Shown here one piece after another: positions 15,778 through 28,023 of a stretch of DNA of 64,000 bases. Numbering within the stretch: position 1 is the stretch's first letter; every line of letters starts with the position of its first letter. The DNA comes from Chlorophyllum brunneum (lineage: Eukaryota > Basidiomycota > Agaricomycetes > Agaricales > Agaricaceae). The position numbers and the translations under genes are program-made. Under the pieces are notes generated by a model that saw nothing but the letters and a program-made list of their open reading frames with translations, was not told the DNA's origin and did no database searches. Location: positions 1-64,000 of the forward strand of contig OY756149.1 of the NCBI GenBank assembly GCA_963576785.1, given 5' to 3'.

Positions 15778-16906
15778 ATGGAGAACGCGACCGACTTTCC
15801 TAACCCAGATGTATACCTTAACTATATGTCCCCCGATCAAGGCATGGAATTTGAAGTTGCAAGGGATTTCTATTTGACCATCCTCGGAGTACGTCTGGCC
15901 GCCACTGACCATTCTTTTACTAATAAGGAGTATCTATCAGGCTGCTATATGGGATTTGTTAGCCTACATCCCAGGTGACATCCATATCGTGCTGAAAGGA
16001 ATAAATGTTGTTGCTTTCTGCTTCATATTCTCAAGGTAACACCGTAAGACCCAAGTCTGTATATAATACTGAAGCATTTGACACTCCAGGGTTTGTGCCA
16101 TCGGCTATGCACTCATGTTTACTGTTATCCAAAGTATACCGAACTTTTCTAGCGGCATATACCCCGAGTACTGACTTATACGTTTACAGCCCACCCGCTA
16201 GCAAATTGCGAGGCAAGCTCCATTATCACGCACATTTTCTGCATTATATCCATGTCATGCACATCGTTTCTCTTTCTCCGTCGCCTCCATGCTGTCTATG
16301 CCGAAATTCGTATAGTTCGATGGATCTTCACGCTTTTATGGATGGGAGTGACCGCCTGCGCCTTCCCGATTTTCGTTGGTATGCATATCGGCCATGCTCC
16401 GGGAACAGACTTTTGCACCTTCTACAAGGTCGCCAGCTATATATCCATAATCGACTTTTTCCCTGCCGCTTTTGATACCCTCGTTTTTTTTGCGATCTCG
16501 TATAGGGTCATCACCACCCATGGCGTGTTTGATGAAGGAGTGAGCTGGGGAGATGTTATTACGGGGAAGGTTTTGCCCCGGCTCCCCCGTGCGCTCTTCA
16601 ATGGTGGTCAACAATATTATCTGTCAGCCCACTTTTTCGTCTTAAGAATGGTTACTCACTCGAGGTTCCGATTCACCCAGAATTGTTTTTGGAGTCACAT
16701 TCGTGGCAGGCGCAATCCTCTATGCTCCTTCCATTCCCCCGACCTTCCGTCCATTGATGACACTCGCATCGACAACCCTGACTGCATCCATGGCATGTCG
16801 GGTATTTCGAAACCTGAAAACCTTGGAAGCCGACCATCAAATGTCTTTCCTCCCTACGACAACCCCCATCCAGTTCATTCATCCGGAAGGCACAGAAGAT
16901 AAATGA
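15778..16906 (+). CDS. DUF6533-like multi-pass membrane protein
   Basis: A family of about 300-residue membrane proteins, expanded in Agaricomycetes and of unknown function. Exon 1 starts at ATG 15778 (MENATDFPNPDVYLNYM). Splicing at gtacgtctgg...ctatcag continues with AAIWDLLAYIPGDIHIVLKG. Later exons give VVAFCFIFSR, CEASSIITHIFC and the long block from SCTSFLFLRRLHAVYAEIRI to the GGQQYY region. After an intron ending 'acccag', the last exon reads IVFGVTFVAGAILY to HPEGTEDK. Six or seven hydrophobic segments are visible. All joins keep frame, so the gene looks intact although it stands alone in decayed DNA. Confidence 0.72.
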
Positions 16907-18103
16907 TACATCAGGACCAATCCGGTTCGTACCCAGTCAAAATAGGAGTAGTGCGCGAACTGGCAGTGACAAATAAATCCGCATGGGAAGTACTAGTGTA
17001 ACTGTAGTGAGAAGTAGATCGTTAACAGTCGAGTGCTGTGGATGATTGAATGTATGATTAGTATGGCCGAGGTCAATTTGCTACACACGGTCGGAGTCGA
17101 ATGTTGAACTGCAATTTTCATCCGGCTGCGTAGCTCAAGGTCTCGCAGGCTTGAGCTATTACGATAGTACATATCTCAGGAGTTCTATCTATCGGATGTA
17201 TATAATTATCACGTTGCTGGAGTGCGAAAATCGTAGGTCTGAAATAAAAAGATGCGTATCGAACGAGTGAGATAGAGTCATGATCCAACATGAATGATCG
17301 TAGGGAGGGGTGATGATCAAGGTGCTAATATAGCTTGGGGATGCGTGAATGTAGAGCAACGCAAGAACCTTTTCCCCAGAGGTAGGTGTGGTCGATAAGG
17401 GATAGAACTTGTCCGCAGATTCCGAAACGATGTTTTGACGGAATCAATGTGGACTGTGGTGACTTGAATAGGTTGTACGTCTTACTTGAAGAATCGTTCC
17501 TTCGTTCACGACCAAAGCTTCATGTTTGAGATATTGAGAGTCCCCTGATCGAGCAACAAGGTTAGTGTTGAGACCAAACGAGGCCATACGCTGCCGCTCG
17601 TCCACTACCAACTCCCTCATCTCCGACCCTGGCGACTACTCCTCCCTATGGCGACGTGTCAGTGGCTGGACCAGAATCTGATTACGAAGATGGCGCTAAA
17701 AGAGTGCATCACAGAGGAACGAGGGAGCATGCATTAGAAACGTCTCGGGCGACGATGCACACAACACAAGCACTGTAGATGTGTCGTTGATCAGATCATC
17801 ATGATCGCAAAGCACGTGGACAACGTGGTGAGCGATCGTGATCGATGATTGGTACTGTTTGGCGCTGGCTGAATCTGCTGTCCACGTTTGTTGCTACGCC
17901 GTTTCCAAGTAGCAACCGGGCTTTAGTGCTTTTCTTTCTGTACATACACAGTGCGTATGGTGTAGCAGGCGTCCTCCACTCATTTATTATTGCTGTGTTG
18001 TTGTAAGTGCTTTTGTTTCCTTAGTATAACTTGGAACTGATGGTTCGTTTGTATTTGATTGCAGGTTCAATTCAATCTCGTTACCTCCCACCTTCTCTCC
18101 CCC
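16907..18103. other. Intergenic region upstream of CHS7
   Basis: No ORF or RNA gene recognised in ~1.2 kb. A probable 5'-UTR intron (gtaagtgcttttg...gattgcag) lies at about 18004-18064, just before the CHS7 start. Confidence 0.4.
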
Positions 18104-19406
18104 ATGGTCGGCTTTGGAGATTTTCAGTCCATTTGCTCGGAGACCCCCAGCTATCCCTGGTGCAACCTCTTCTACCGTCAGGTATGCCTTGTAGTCTACG
18201 TTATAGACTTACGGCTTATTTTCACAGCTACTCGACCGTTCGCCCGAGACCCTTGAGGGTTCAGATCCACAATCAGCACCCGTCGGCGTCAATCCGCAAT
18301 GCGGAATCCCTCGAGTTGGGCAGGACGGCTCCATATCCAACGTTGCCAACATCGTCGCATGTGGTGTTAGCATTCTGGTCGTCCTCGTCCTTATCTTTTT
18401 GTGTAGTCGTCGAAAAGCCGCCGTTGGTACGCTCTTTTATATTTTTTTTCTTCGACTGCGCACCTCACGTATTTCTTGATCAGGTCGTGCCGAGTTACGG
18501 GTGTTTCTCATCGTCTACCTCCTCACCCTCCCCATCCAAATCATTACAAACGGATCCTTACTTCCACAAGGATCAACGGCCATCGTCGTCTTCACAGCTA
18601 TCCATGCTGGCCTTGTCGTTGCCCTGTTTTGGATCCTCATTGCCAACGCGATTGTTGCAACACAATGGATAGAGGATGGTACGATGGCTAGCATCGTTGT
18701 ACGTACCACCTTTACTGTGTGGATTGGAACACGTTCTAACTGACAACACCCCGACAGCCGCTGTCGGTGGTGTCCCTGATTCTTTTTGGTGGCACCTTGT
18801 ATATCGCCCTTGATGTTGCTCTTGGGGTTACGCAAACCATTGGTGGACTATCCAATCCTCCAGAGCGAATAAAAAGCATTCCACTCTTCGTCTTGACGAG
18901 CATCTGGCCACCTGTGTGAGTACTTTCGACCTCTTTATGTCCCCTCCTGGCCGTTATTACTGTCTCATGTCACACTTCCTTTTACTCTTATAATCGTGAG
19001 ACTGACCTCGGATTTAGTTCGGTTATTATCTATTTTGCACTGATGTCTTTCATCGTCCTCCACATTCTCAACGAGACTCGTCCCATGTGGTATTATCTCC
19101 TGTCAGCGGCACTCTTCGTGCTAGCCCAGCTGGCCTGGTTCTTGCTGAGCAGAGTGATCTGCAGGGTTCGTCACCCCCTTTTTTTTCATTACCGAAGTTG
19201 ATAACTAATCCGTTACTGCAGGGCTCAAATCAGAAGATTGATGGATCGTTCATAGCGACGGTGTTGGAAACAGCTGCTGTGGGCGTATTGTTCATGGCAT
19301 GGAAAAATATAACCGAAGGTGCGTAACGATTTAACCTTTCGGACTTGGGCTGACTCCTGGACGCATGTGTCCAGAATCATGGGACGAGGATTTCCACTAC
19401 TCGTGA
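18104..19406 (+). CDS. CHS7: Chitin synthase export chaperone (Chs7 family), copy 1
   Basis: A multi-pass ER membrane chaperone needed for exit of class IV chitin synthase (yeast Chs3) from the ER. The spliced product starts MVGFGDFQSICSETPSYPWC at ATG 18104. Family motifs follow: NPQCGIPR, the AAVGRAELR loop, GSLLPQGSTAIVVFTAIHAG, IANAIVATQWIEDGT, FVLTSIWPP, SNQKIDGSFIATVLETAAVG, and a WDEDFHYS tail ending at TGA 19404-19406. Introns include 18182-18227 and others with clear GT-AG ends, all in phase. Length (~300 aa) and about seven hydrophobic segments fit the family. Its last two exons and 3' flank were the source of the fragment at 22309. Confidence 0.9.
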
Positions 19407-19925
19407 TCCTTCCGGTCTCTTCCTCCCGCTCTGTCATCCTATAGATTTTCCGACCCTGCCGGCCAAATCCGCTAATATTGCACCCGCCACATTTGTACCT
19501 TTTCCTCGCAACAACGCCAAGTCTGGTACTCCTGATGTTCCTATTTTCCAGAACCTTCTCCACTTCATTTCGGTGTATCGAATCCTACCACCACCGTCAT
19601 CATCAACACTGTTGCATTGACCTCATCATGAGCCCACGCTACACCGCCTCATCATTTTAAACTTCTTTCTCTTGTTCTCCAGACTCCGCCTCCACAGTTC
19701 TACGCAAGTTTTGGATGGCACATTCCCAACATCAACTATCCCTTTCATATTGTTATCCCTTTCATCCTCGATATCCACCGGCTTTTCACTCGAGCTGTTG
19801 TAAGCGGAAGTGTTTATTATTGAATATACCAAAAACGTGTTTCTTCGTGGCGTTCCATTATGATTTGGTTGGACACTCAATCGAAGTGTGGCTGAAATGA
19901 TGTTACGACACAAGACCTCCTCGAA

Positions 19926-20110
19926 GAAGGCCAGTGTTGTAAACATGTCAAGAGCTCTCCCACACCCAAACGAACCCATACGAATTGAGAGTAATTACGC
20001 ATTCGTCGTCGTTCCTCAACCCCATGGACAGTCCCCCCATGCCAAACGATCTGCATGATGGATGCCGACCGCCTACGGGGCTGGCGTGGTGCGTTGTCTT
20101 TCCAAGTTCC
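19926..20110 (+). pseudogene. 5' fragment of an HNH_2-like gene with its promoter
   Basis: Contains the family promoter motif (from 19933) and a start codon at 20024 encoding MDSPPMPNDLHDG, as in the full HNH genes. Similarity stops after ~20080, with no HNH domain following. Confidence 0.6.
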
Positions 20111-20458
20111 TCGAATGTCTCTGATTGCCCACACAAACAATAAAATGTGGCTACATTTTGCACATTCTGCTTTCTCATCAATACAGACAATGTGATATAA
20201 TCTAAAGGGCCGTGAATACCAGTGCTTCGCATATAATCTGAATACTCAAAGTGATTGGATGCTCATGCAATGCTCCCGCAATCACTAACAAACACCCAGC
20301 TCATCTGGAGCCTCTGGGATTTCGTCCTGGACCCAAGGTAACTTACTGGATTATTCACGTCAGTTCACATCGAGAGGACTACCAGACACCGCACAGCAGT
20401 ACGACTTGGACTGTTGTGTAGCCAAGGTTCAAAGGTTCATGTGTGATCTAACTCGAAT

Positions 20459-20850
20459 TATCACTGGTGGGACGCCAGCGTCCACATGCACCCCGCCCTC
20501 CAACGGATATCTGTGCCTATCATCAATCGGGTACCTTGGCAATAGCATTTAGCTTGTGTGGGCGTCCCTTTCTATGCCCAGTGTCGACGGCTGGCGATTC
20601 AACCGACCCCCGCTACAAATCATCTCACTGTGTCATGACACAATCAGGCTTGGCGCTGGAGTACTGTCAAATCCTGCCCCGAACCGCATCTGGCACGTTG
20701 GTAAATCGTCTTTTCACCTAGACGTACTTTAAGCTTAGTGTGTTGACGTTCCTTTACGGGTGAATCAACTTGGGGTAGGAAATTCGGCGGCTTGTGCAGG
20801 CAGTTCATGGAACTTAAGGAAGCATGAGCCTCTCAACTCATTATAGTGGT
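20459..20850 (+). pseudogene. Truncated HNH_2-like gene, 26.5-kb subtype
   Basis: Matches the start of the gene at 26515: a 'cccag/cccattgtcga' leader, SSHCVMTQSGLALEYCQILPR, an intron, then a frameshifted version of the LEYSWGMKFGG exon ('cttggggtaggaaattcggcgg'). The segment after it (20870-21125) is related to 24775-25030 and is non-coding. Confidence 0.6.
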
Positions 20851-21189
20851 GCACAATTAACCATTAAATGGAAAGTGTGGAACTTTAGTAAAGTCACCTT
20901 ACACGCATTGACAGGGATGGTAGACTTGGATGTGGGCATGACGATGCTAGGCATGGTCACAAGTAGACGAAGTGGGCCAGAAAGATAGCGATGCATTCGA
21001 CAATCTTATCGAGTTCATTCTTGTTTCTTCGGCGATAGAGGTGATAGGAATGAGACCTGTGTGATGGGCACTCAATTGAACCGTAGCTATAAAATATTAT
21101 GACAAAACAATGTACTCAAAAAAGCTTAGTGTCGTAAACGCCTCAAGCGATCACCCACGTGCAAACAAACCTTTTGTCGTTGGTTCTCA

Positions 21190-22308
21190 ACTCCCAATCC
21201 CATGAACTACGCCCAATGGTCCACGTGATGGAGCCTGCCTACCATCGTCGTCTGCGGGTCTTAGTCCTAATGGCGACACCTCCGGTGCGAGGCAAAAATT
21301 TGGTGATAAAATTTTTGATGCTGCCAGAGACAAGGTCACCGACACCCTTTCCGGACAGTGTTGTACCATTACACACATGCCCTACTCTGTCAAATGTGCT
21401 CACATCCTTCCGCCCGCTACCCCTCGCAAAATTGTAGGTCACTATCCAACAAGTTCTTGTCAACACTAAGTGTTAATATTCCACAGCTCGAGAGGCTCGA
21501 ATATTCTTGGGGTATGGTATGGGGCAGTTTAAACGTTGACACTCGCTACAACATAATAAGGCGTGAGTACTCCAATCCTTCGATATTATCTAGCGCTCAC
21601 TGACAATGATCTGGAGTCAACGCCTCTCTACACCGGCTCTTTGACCAGACTGAATGGATTTTACTACCTGAAGAACGAATTCTCAATGGTTTATCCAGGC
21701 ATACAATCTTAACTGTCTTAACTCGCCCCGACAAAGGATTTCAGGCCTTCATCAAGGTAACGGTCTCCCTCTTTCGCCAATGCAGTTAAGTCATATTAGG
21801 AACAGGACCAAGCCCAGCAAGACTTCTATGAGTATAAGCCCGTCCCTGGATGCAAACTCAAAGCACTCCAATTATGGCAGTACAGGAGGAATATTACAAC
21901 TGAGGAGCTAGTCAATGCAAATGACTTCGACGGGCCACACGTCTTTCCATTTGAGGGTCTCCCGACGATAAGGTCCCATGTCCAGCCTCACTTTGTGATC
22001 TGTAACATTGGTTTCAAAGCAGCTTTGGAGCAATTCGAGGAGCATTTCCCTGCGTCTCATCTTGATGAAGCCACGCGCAGATTGATAGCCACAGCTGTGT
22101 TTATCTACGAAAGCTGGCTCCGAAAAATCCCCGATTTCTCGAAATTCCGTAAACAAGACGTCGCTCCGTGTAACAATCCCGACACCAACACCAGGAAGAC
22201 TAGAGCTGTTCGTGCCTCTGACAATGGATACCGTGATGCCTATAACAAATACCAGACCGCATACCTACAAAGAGTTCGTGATGGAGACTACTGTCTTCGC
22301 CATCTATG
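21190..22308 (+). pseudogene. HNH_2-like gene copy with disrupted exon 1, fused to CHS7 tail
   Basis: Upstream at 21128 is the shared promoter motif. Exon 1 has lost a few bases after ATGAAC and is frameshifted, but QCCTITHMPYSVKCAHILPP is readable. Exon 2 (LEYSWGMVWGSLNVDTRYN) and the last exon (VQPHFVICNIGFKAALEQF) are preserved. The last exon breaks at about 22308, where sequence passes without a gap into the penultimate exon of CHS7. Confidence 0.7.
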
Positions 22309-22941
22309 GCTCAAATCAGGAGATTACTGGATCATTTGTAGCGATGGTGTTGGATACAGCTGCTGTGGGCGTATTGTTCGTTTACATCGGAAAATATAAC
22401 TGAAGGCACATGACAATTTAACCATTCGGACTTGGGCTGACTCCTGACGCATGTGTCCAGAATCATGGGATAAGGATTTCCACTACTCGTGATCCTTCCG
22501 GTCTCGTCTTCCTGCTCTGTCATCCTATAAATTTTCCGACTCTGCCGGCTTCCTACAAACATCGCGTCCGCCACACAGTACCTTTCCTCAAAACAATAAA
22601 TCTGGTATTACACCTGATGTTCCTATTTTCCCGAACCTTCTCCCCTTCATTTATATGTATCAAGTCCTATCACCATCATCAGGAGGTCACGCTACACCAC
22701 CTCGTCATTATTACCTTCTTTCTCCTGTTCTCCAGACTCTGACTCTATCGTTCTACGCAAATTTGGTATGGTGCGTTCCCAGCGTCAATTGTTCCCCTCA
22801 TATTATTATCCCTTTCGTCCACCGGCTTTTCGCTCGATTTGTTGTTGTAGGCGGAAGTGCTCATAACCTACGTGTGTTTTTTTTGTAGCGTTCCATTTTG
22901 ACTTGGTTGGGAAGTGTGCATGTGGCGGATACAGCAAGGCC
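22309..22941 (+). pseudogene. Duplicated CHS7 3' end plus 3' flank
   Basis: Homologous to 19223-19930. It starts exactly at the CHS7 exon boundary (GGCTCAAATCAG), encodes SNQEITGSFVAMVLDTAAVGVLF, and carries the intron, the final WDKDFHYS-type exon and several hundred bases of 3' flank leading to the next HNH promoter. It has no CHS7 start and cannot make a chaperone. Confidence 0.82.
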
Positions 22942-22977
22942 AGTGTCGTAAACGCGTCAAGCGCTCTCCCACGCCCT
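22942..22977 (+). promoter_or_regulatory. Conserved promoter motif of the HNH_2-like family
   Basis: The block AGTGTCGTAAACGCGTCAAG with following CTCCCACGCCC lies about 60-100 bp before the HNH start codons. Close copies occur on the plus strand from 19933, 21128 and 25030, and on the minus strand ending at about 43733, 46582 and 48432. Conservation across diverged copies suggests a core promoter or transcription start element. Confidence 0.6.
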
Positions 22978-23039
22978 AGCAAACCATAAGAAGTGAGAAT
23001 CTGAGAGCAACTAACCATTCTTCCTCAGCTCTCAACCCC

Positions 23040-24278
23040 ATGGACAGCCCCCCCACCCCCGACAATCCGCGCGATCAGCCATACATACAATCACCTACAG
23101 GTCCTGCTCCTACTCACGAAACCCCTGGTGTGAGGCAAACAGGTAGCAGTTTGTCAGATGCTGCCAAAAAGCGCGTAAACAAGGCCACCGAAACCCTTGT
23201 CGGACCACGTTGTGTCATTACACACACGCCCTACTCTGTTGATTATGCCCACATCCTACCCCGAGCTACCCGTCACGACGACGTGGGTCACCATCTAACC
23301 TGTTCCTGCCCATAACAAGTGCTGATAATCTACCACAGCTCGAGAAACTCGAATATTCTTGGGGTATGAAATGGGGCAGTTTAAACGTTGACACTCGCTA
23401 CAACGTGATAAGGCGTGAGTACTCCAGTCCTTCGATATCCTCTAGCACTCACTGACAATGATCTGAAGTCAACGCCTCACTGCACCGGCTCTTTGACCAG
23501 AGTCAATGGATCTTACTCCCCGAAGAACGAATTCTCGATGGTTTATATGAGCGTATGCGCCGACGCCGCGACAAAGGATTTCGGGCCTTCATCAAGGTAA
23601 CGATCTCCCTCTTTCGCCAAAGCAGTTAAGTCATATTAGGCACAGGACCAAGCCCAGCAAGACATCTATGAGTATAAGCTCGTCCCTGGATGCAAACTCA
23701 AAGCGCTCCAATTATGGCAGTACAAGAGAAATATTACAACTGAGGAGCTAGTCAATGCAAATGACTTCGACGGGCCATACTTCTTTCCGTTCGAGGGTCT
23801 CCCGACGATAAGGTCCCATGTCCAGCCTCACTTTGTGATCTGTAACATTGGTATCAAAGCAGCTTCGCACCATATATTCAAGGAGCATTTCCCTGCATCT
23901 CATCTTGATGAAGCCACGCGCACATTGATAGACACGGCTGCGACAATCTACAGAAGCTGGACCTACAAAATCCCCGATTTCTCGAAATTCCGTAAACCAG
24001 ACGTCGCTCCGTGTAACAATCCCGACACCAACACCAGGAAGACTAGATCCGCTCGTGCCTCCGACAATGGATACCGTAATGCCTATAACAAATACCAGAG
24101 TTTCCGCTCACCCACAAAGAGTTCCCGCAAACGCCAACGCCAAGACGACGAATCGGATCATCAAATGCTGACTGAGGGAACCCTGTATGAAGTTGGCGAT
24201 GACGAGGACTCGGAAGAGACCCGACCTAGGATGAACCCTGGTTCTGGAGGTCCCTCCAAGATGTCTGACATGTCCTAG
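23040..24278 (+). CDS. HNH_2-like nuclease-domain protein, intact copy
   Basis: A four-exon gene of a basidiomycete-expanded family. Exon 1 from ATG 23040 encodes a Pro-rich N terminus, then CVITHTPYSVDYAHILPRAT. Exon 2 is LEKLEYSWGMKWGSLNVDTR-YN. Exon 3 is LNASLHRLFDQSQWILLPE. Exon 4 is DQAQQDIYEYKLVPG through VQPHFVICNIGIKA to a basic/acidic tail ending at TAG 24276-24278. The putative H-N-H residues are His of AHIL, Asn of RYN and His of LHRLFD, all present. Introns are ~45-55 nt with GT-AG ends and maintained phase. The biological role of the family is unknown; nuclease activity is inferred only from the domain. Confidence 0.78.
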
Positions 24279-24429
24279 CTTGATATACGCATGACTTGAA
24301 TATGTCTTCCGATTGTATTTGTAGTCTGAGAAATTGAATAACTCTGGCAAAGACGCCTGTCATGGAGAACATTTGGGCGTTCAATAAGTGCCAATGATAT
24401 ACCTCTTCCAACATCGTTGGTGGATTCAT

Positions 24430-24745
24430 TTGTTAATCAGCTCCTGGGAGTCCCTTTCTGTCTATAGCTGATGATTCGATTGACACTGACTATGAATGAT
24501 TTGAGCATCAGGCCCTGTCCGCTGCCGCAAAATGGCGTGACTCACTACTTGCAGGGAGGCATTCCGTCATGACACACTCAACCTTAGCCCTCGAGTATCG
24601 CCATATCCTGCCCCAAAATGCATCTAGCACATTGACAAATCATCTTTTCTCCCAGGCGCACTTGATGTTCCTTTACAGGTAAATCATCTTGAATATTCCT
24701 GGCGTATAAAATTTGGCGGACTGTGTATTGGGTCGCTTGAACCTA
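24430..24745 (+). pseudogene. Truncated HNH_2-like gene, 26.5-kb subtype
   Basis: Resembles 26491-26800: SAAAKWRDSLLAGRHSVMTH, ALEYRHILPQ, then LEYSWRIKFGGLCIG. It lacks a proper start and everything downstream of exon 2. An inverted, interrupted copy of this segment flanks the transposon at 48985. Confidence 0.6.
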
Positions 24746-25135
24746 ATCGAGCATGAGCCTCTCACAGCGGTGCCGAATTTGCCTCTTATGACCATTAAAT
24801 ACAGAGTATTGAACCGTAGTAAAGTCGCCCTACACGCATTGACAGGGCACATGGCAGACTTGGATGTGGGCGTGACTGTAAGTAGATGGGTGGTCCAGAA
24901 CGATAGTATTTGAGGATTTTACTTCTTGTTCCTTGGGTGATAGAGGCGATACTAATGATACCTGTGTGATGCGCACTCGATCGGGGTGTAGGTGATATAA
25001 TGTTGCGACAATACATACTCAAGAAGGCTAGTGTCGTAAACATCTCATGCGGCCTCCCACGCCCAAATATATAACAAATCGTATAGAGCAACTAGCTAAC
25101 CATTCGTCACTTTTCCTCAACGTTTTCTCAACCAC

Positions 25136-26262
25136 ATGAACAGTCCCCCCACGCCCAACGATCTGCATGATGGACCCTTTCTACCATCGCCCTCTGTGGG
25201 TCCTGGTCCTAATGACGATCCTTCTGGTACAAGGCACAAGTTTGATGATCAATATTCAGATGCTGCCAGAGACAAGGCCACCACCAGACAGTGTTGTGCC
25301 ATTATACACACACCATACTCTGTCGAATGTGCTCACATCCTTCCGCCCGCTACCCCTCGCAAAATTGTAGGTCACCATCCAACAAGTTTTTGTCAACACT
25401 AAGTGTTAATATTCCACCACAGCTCGAGAGACTCGAATATTCTTGGGGTATGGAATGGGGCAGTTTAAATGTTGACACTCGCTACAACGTGATAAGGCGT
25501 GAGTACTCCAATCCTTCGATATCCTCTAGCACTCACTGACAATGATCTGAAGTCAACGCCTCTCTACACCGGCTCTTTGACCAGAGTCAATGGATCTTAC
25601 TCCCCGGAGAACGAATCCTCGATGGTTTATTCAGGCGTACAATCCTACGCCGCGACAAAGGATTTCGGGCCTTCATCAAGGTAACGATCTCCCTCTTTCG
25701 CCAAAGCAGTTAAGTCATATTAGGCACAGGACCAAGCCCAGCAAGACATCTATGAGTATAAGCTCGTCCCTGGATGCAAACTCAAAGCGCTCCAATTATG
25801 GCAGTACAAGAGAAATATTACAACTGAGGAGCTAGTCAATGCAAATGACTTCGACGGGCCATACTTCTTTCCGTTCGAGGGTCTCCCGACGATAAGGTCC
25901 CATGTCCAGCCTCACTTTGTGATCTGTAACATTGGTATCAAAGCAGCTTCGCACCATATATTCAAGGAGCATTTCCCTGCATCTCATCTTGATGAAGCCA
26001 CGCGCACATTGATAGCCACAGCTGCGACAATCTACAGAAGCTGGACGTACAAAATCCCCGATTTCTCGAAATTCCGTAAACAAGACGTCCGTGTAACAAT
26101 CCTGACACCAACACCAGGAAGACTAGATCCGCTCGTGCCTCCGACAATGGATACCGTGATGCCTACGAAAAACAGCAGAGTCGCCGCTCACTCACAAAGA
26201 GTTCTCGCAATGCCAACACTAGGCGCCGCGTACGAATTGGAACAACCAATGCTGACTGAATG
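25136..26262 (+). pseudogene. HNH_2-like gene, frameshifted near C terminus
   Basis: The promoter motif is at 25030 and ATG at 25136. Exons 1-3 are open and keep AHIL, RYN and LHRLFD. Exon 4 loses a few bases at 26088 (the GCTCCGTG region) and shifts frame, so the conserved C-terminal tail is lost. Exons 2-4 are nearly identical to the gene at 23040, pointing to recent duplication or conversion. Confidence 0.7.
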
Positions 26263-26514
26263 AACCCTGTACATATGAAGTCGGTGACGACGAGGACTCA
26301 GAAGAGACGCAACCTAGGATGAACCCTGGTTCTGGAGGTCCCCCCAAGGTTTCTGAAATGTAGTTTAATACACACATGACCTGAATATGTCCTCCAATTG
26401 TATAGTGTGAGAAATTGAATGACACTAGTCATTTACCATTGTCGTCGGTTCCGTGTACCAATCACGTGAACTAACAATAACCATTAACTCGTGTGGCGTC
26501 CCTTTCTACGCACA

Positions 26515-27444
26515 ATGTCGATGGACGATTCAACCGACTCCAGCTACGAATCCTCTGAGCACCAGGGCCTCTCCGCCGCTGCAAAATGGCGTGTAGACAA
26601 CACTGTAGATTCTCTACCTGCAGGGAGGCACTGTGTCGTGACACACTCACCCTTCGCCCTCGAGTATTGCCACATCCTGCCTCGAGACCCATCTACTACA
26701 CTGGTGAGTTATCCTTCCTTAGTGCGTACTTCAATCTTGACCTCCTTTTTTAGGTGAATCAGCTTGAATATTCCTGGGGTATGAAATTCGGCGGCCTGTG
26801 GATTGACAATCGCTGGAACCTAATCAAGCGTGAGCCTCTCAACTCATCATAGTCGATAACACTGACACATCCGTCAGTCGATGCCTCTCTGAGCTCCCTC
26901 TTTGAGTGCGACAAGTGGATTCTCCTACCCGAAGAAGAAGTCATCCAGGCTTTATTGCAACGCGCAACCTCGAACCATCGCGACGAGGATTTCCGGGATT
27001 TCATCAAGGTATACATTTTTGATTGTTCATTTCACCACGGATCGAGTAAAAGGCTGGCTCTAGGAACGCAATACCTACACCTATAAGCTAATCGCTGGAT
27101 CCAATCTGCGCGCTTATCTGATTTCGCGATACAAAAACGATATTCCTGCTGGACAGGCAGCAGGTCCAGACGATTTCGATAAACCCTACTTTTATCCCTT
27201 CGAAGACCTCCCGAGTATAACCTCTCATGTTCAACCTCATTTCGTTATCTGCAATATTGGTCTCAAAATGCAAAAACGAAGCTTCGACAAAGACTTCTTC
27301 GGACCCGATTCTCTTGTGCGGCAGTATGAGCCACTGATGCGAGACGCTTGTACCCTCTTCAAGCATTGGACTCGAGCTATCCCTGAAGGTTCCGGGTTTT
27401 ATGACGATCCTGAACCTCCACGCACTAGGGATGATGACATTTGA
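26515..27444 (+). CDS. Diverged HNH_2-like gene lacking the last His
   Basis: Four exons from ATG 26515: MSMDDSTDSSYESSEHQ, CVVTHSPFALEYCHILPRD; LEYSWGMKFGGLWIDNRWNLIK; LDASLSSLFECDKWILLPEE; then YTYKLIAGSNLRAYLISRY, VQPHFVICNIGLKMQKRSF, to TGA 27442-27444. The reading frame is open throughout. The third HNH residue is Ser (LSSLFE in place of LHRLFD), so nuclease activity is doubtful. This is the intact founder-like relative of the fragments at 20459 and 24430. Confidence 0.75.
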
Positions 27445-28023
27445 CAAACTGTTAGGACGTCGGGCTGTCACAATTTGGCCTTGTAGCAAAGATTCCTATC
27501 AACCGCAATCCGTATGTCGGAGAATCAGATCAGTGATCCCGTAGTAGCTTAGCGCTTATAATGGAAATTCTCCTTTCAACAGTTTGAGGAAGAACATACT
27601 CTAGGACCTAAGGAAAGATCTTGCAGGTAACACCTGGTCACGCAAGCTGCTGGAAACGGGGGTTTGGAGCGCTGTATTTCACCGAGGACGTAGGAGGAGC
27701 GAGCCATATCCAGCCTTGCGCCCCCTCTGTCGTCCTTTCCTTTTTTCCGTATCCTAGTAAATATGATCTGAGCAGACGCCTAGGAGGACATCGCCAAACG
27801 GGTTGTGCTGGGTCCCCCGATCTGGGCTATAGAGCAGTTCTAAACAAAGGATCAGGCGCACGCAGTGTAATTGAACTGTGTCAAAAGCCCATATCCGCGT
27901 ACATTGGCAGGAATACTTAGAGGTGCCCTTCACCGAAATACGCGTCCATGAAACAAACCGAGAGCTTTCCTTGAATGGTAGATGCTGATACATACAAGAA
28001 TGATTCCTACATCAACCGAAATA
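27445..28023. other. Convergent intergenic region
   Basis: Lies between the stop codons of the HNH-like gene and the BRCT gene. No gene recognised. Confidence 0.5.

Noticed and set aside
19926..27444. Homing endonuclease genes
   Set aside because: The HNH-like genes have their own promoters and nuclear introns and are not inside introns or inteins of other genes.
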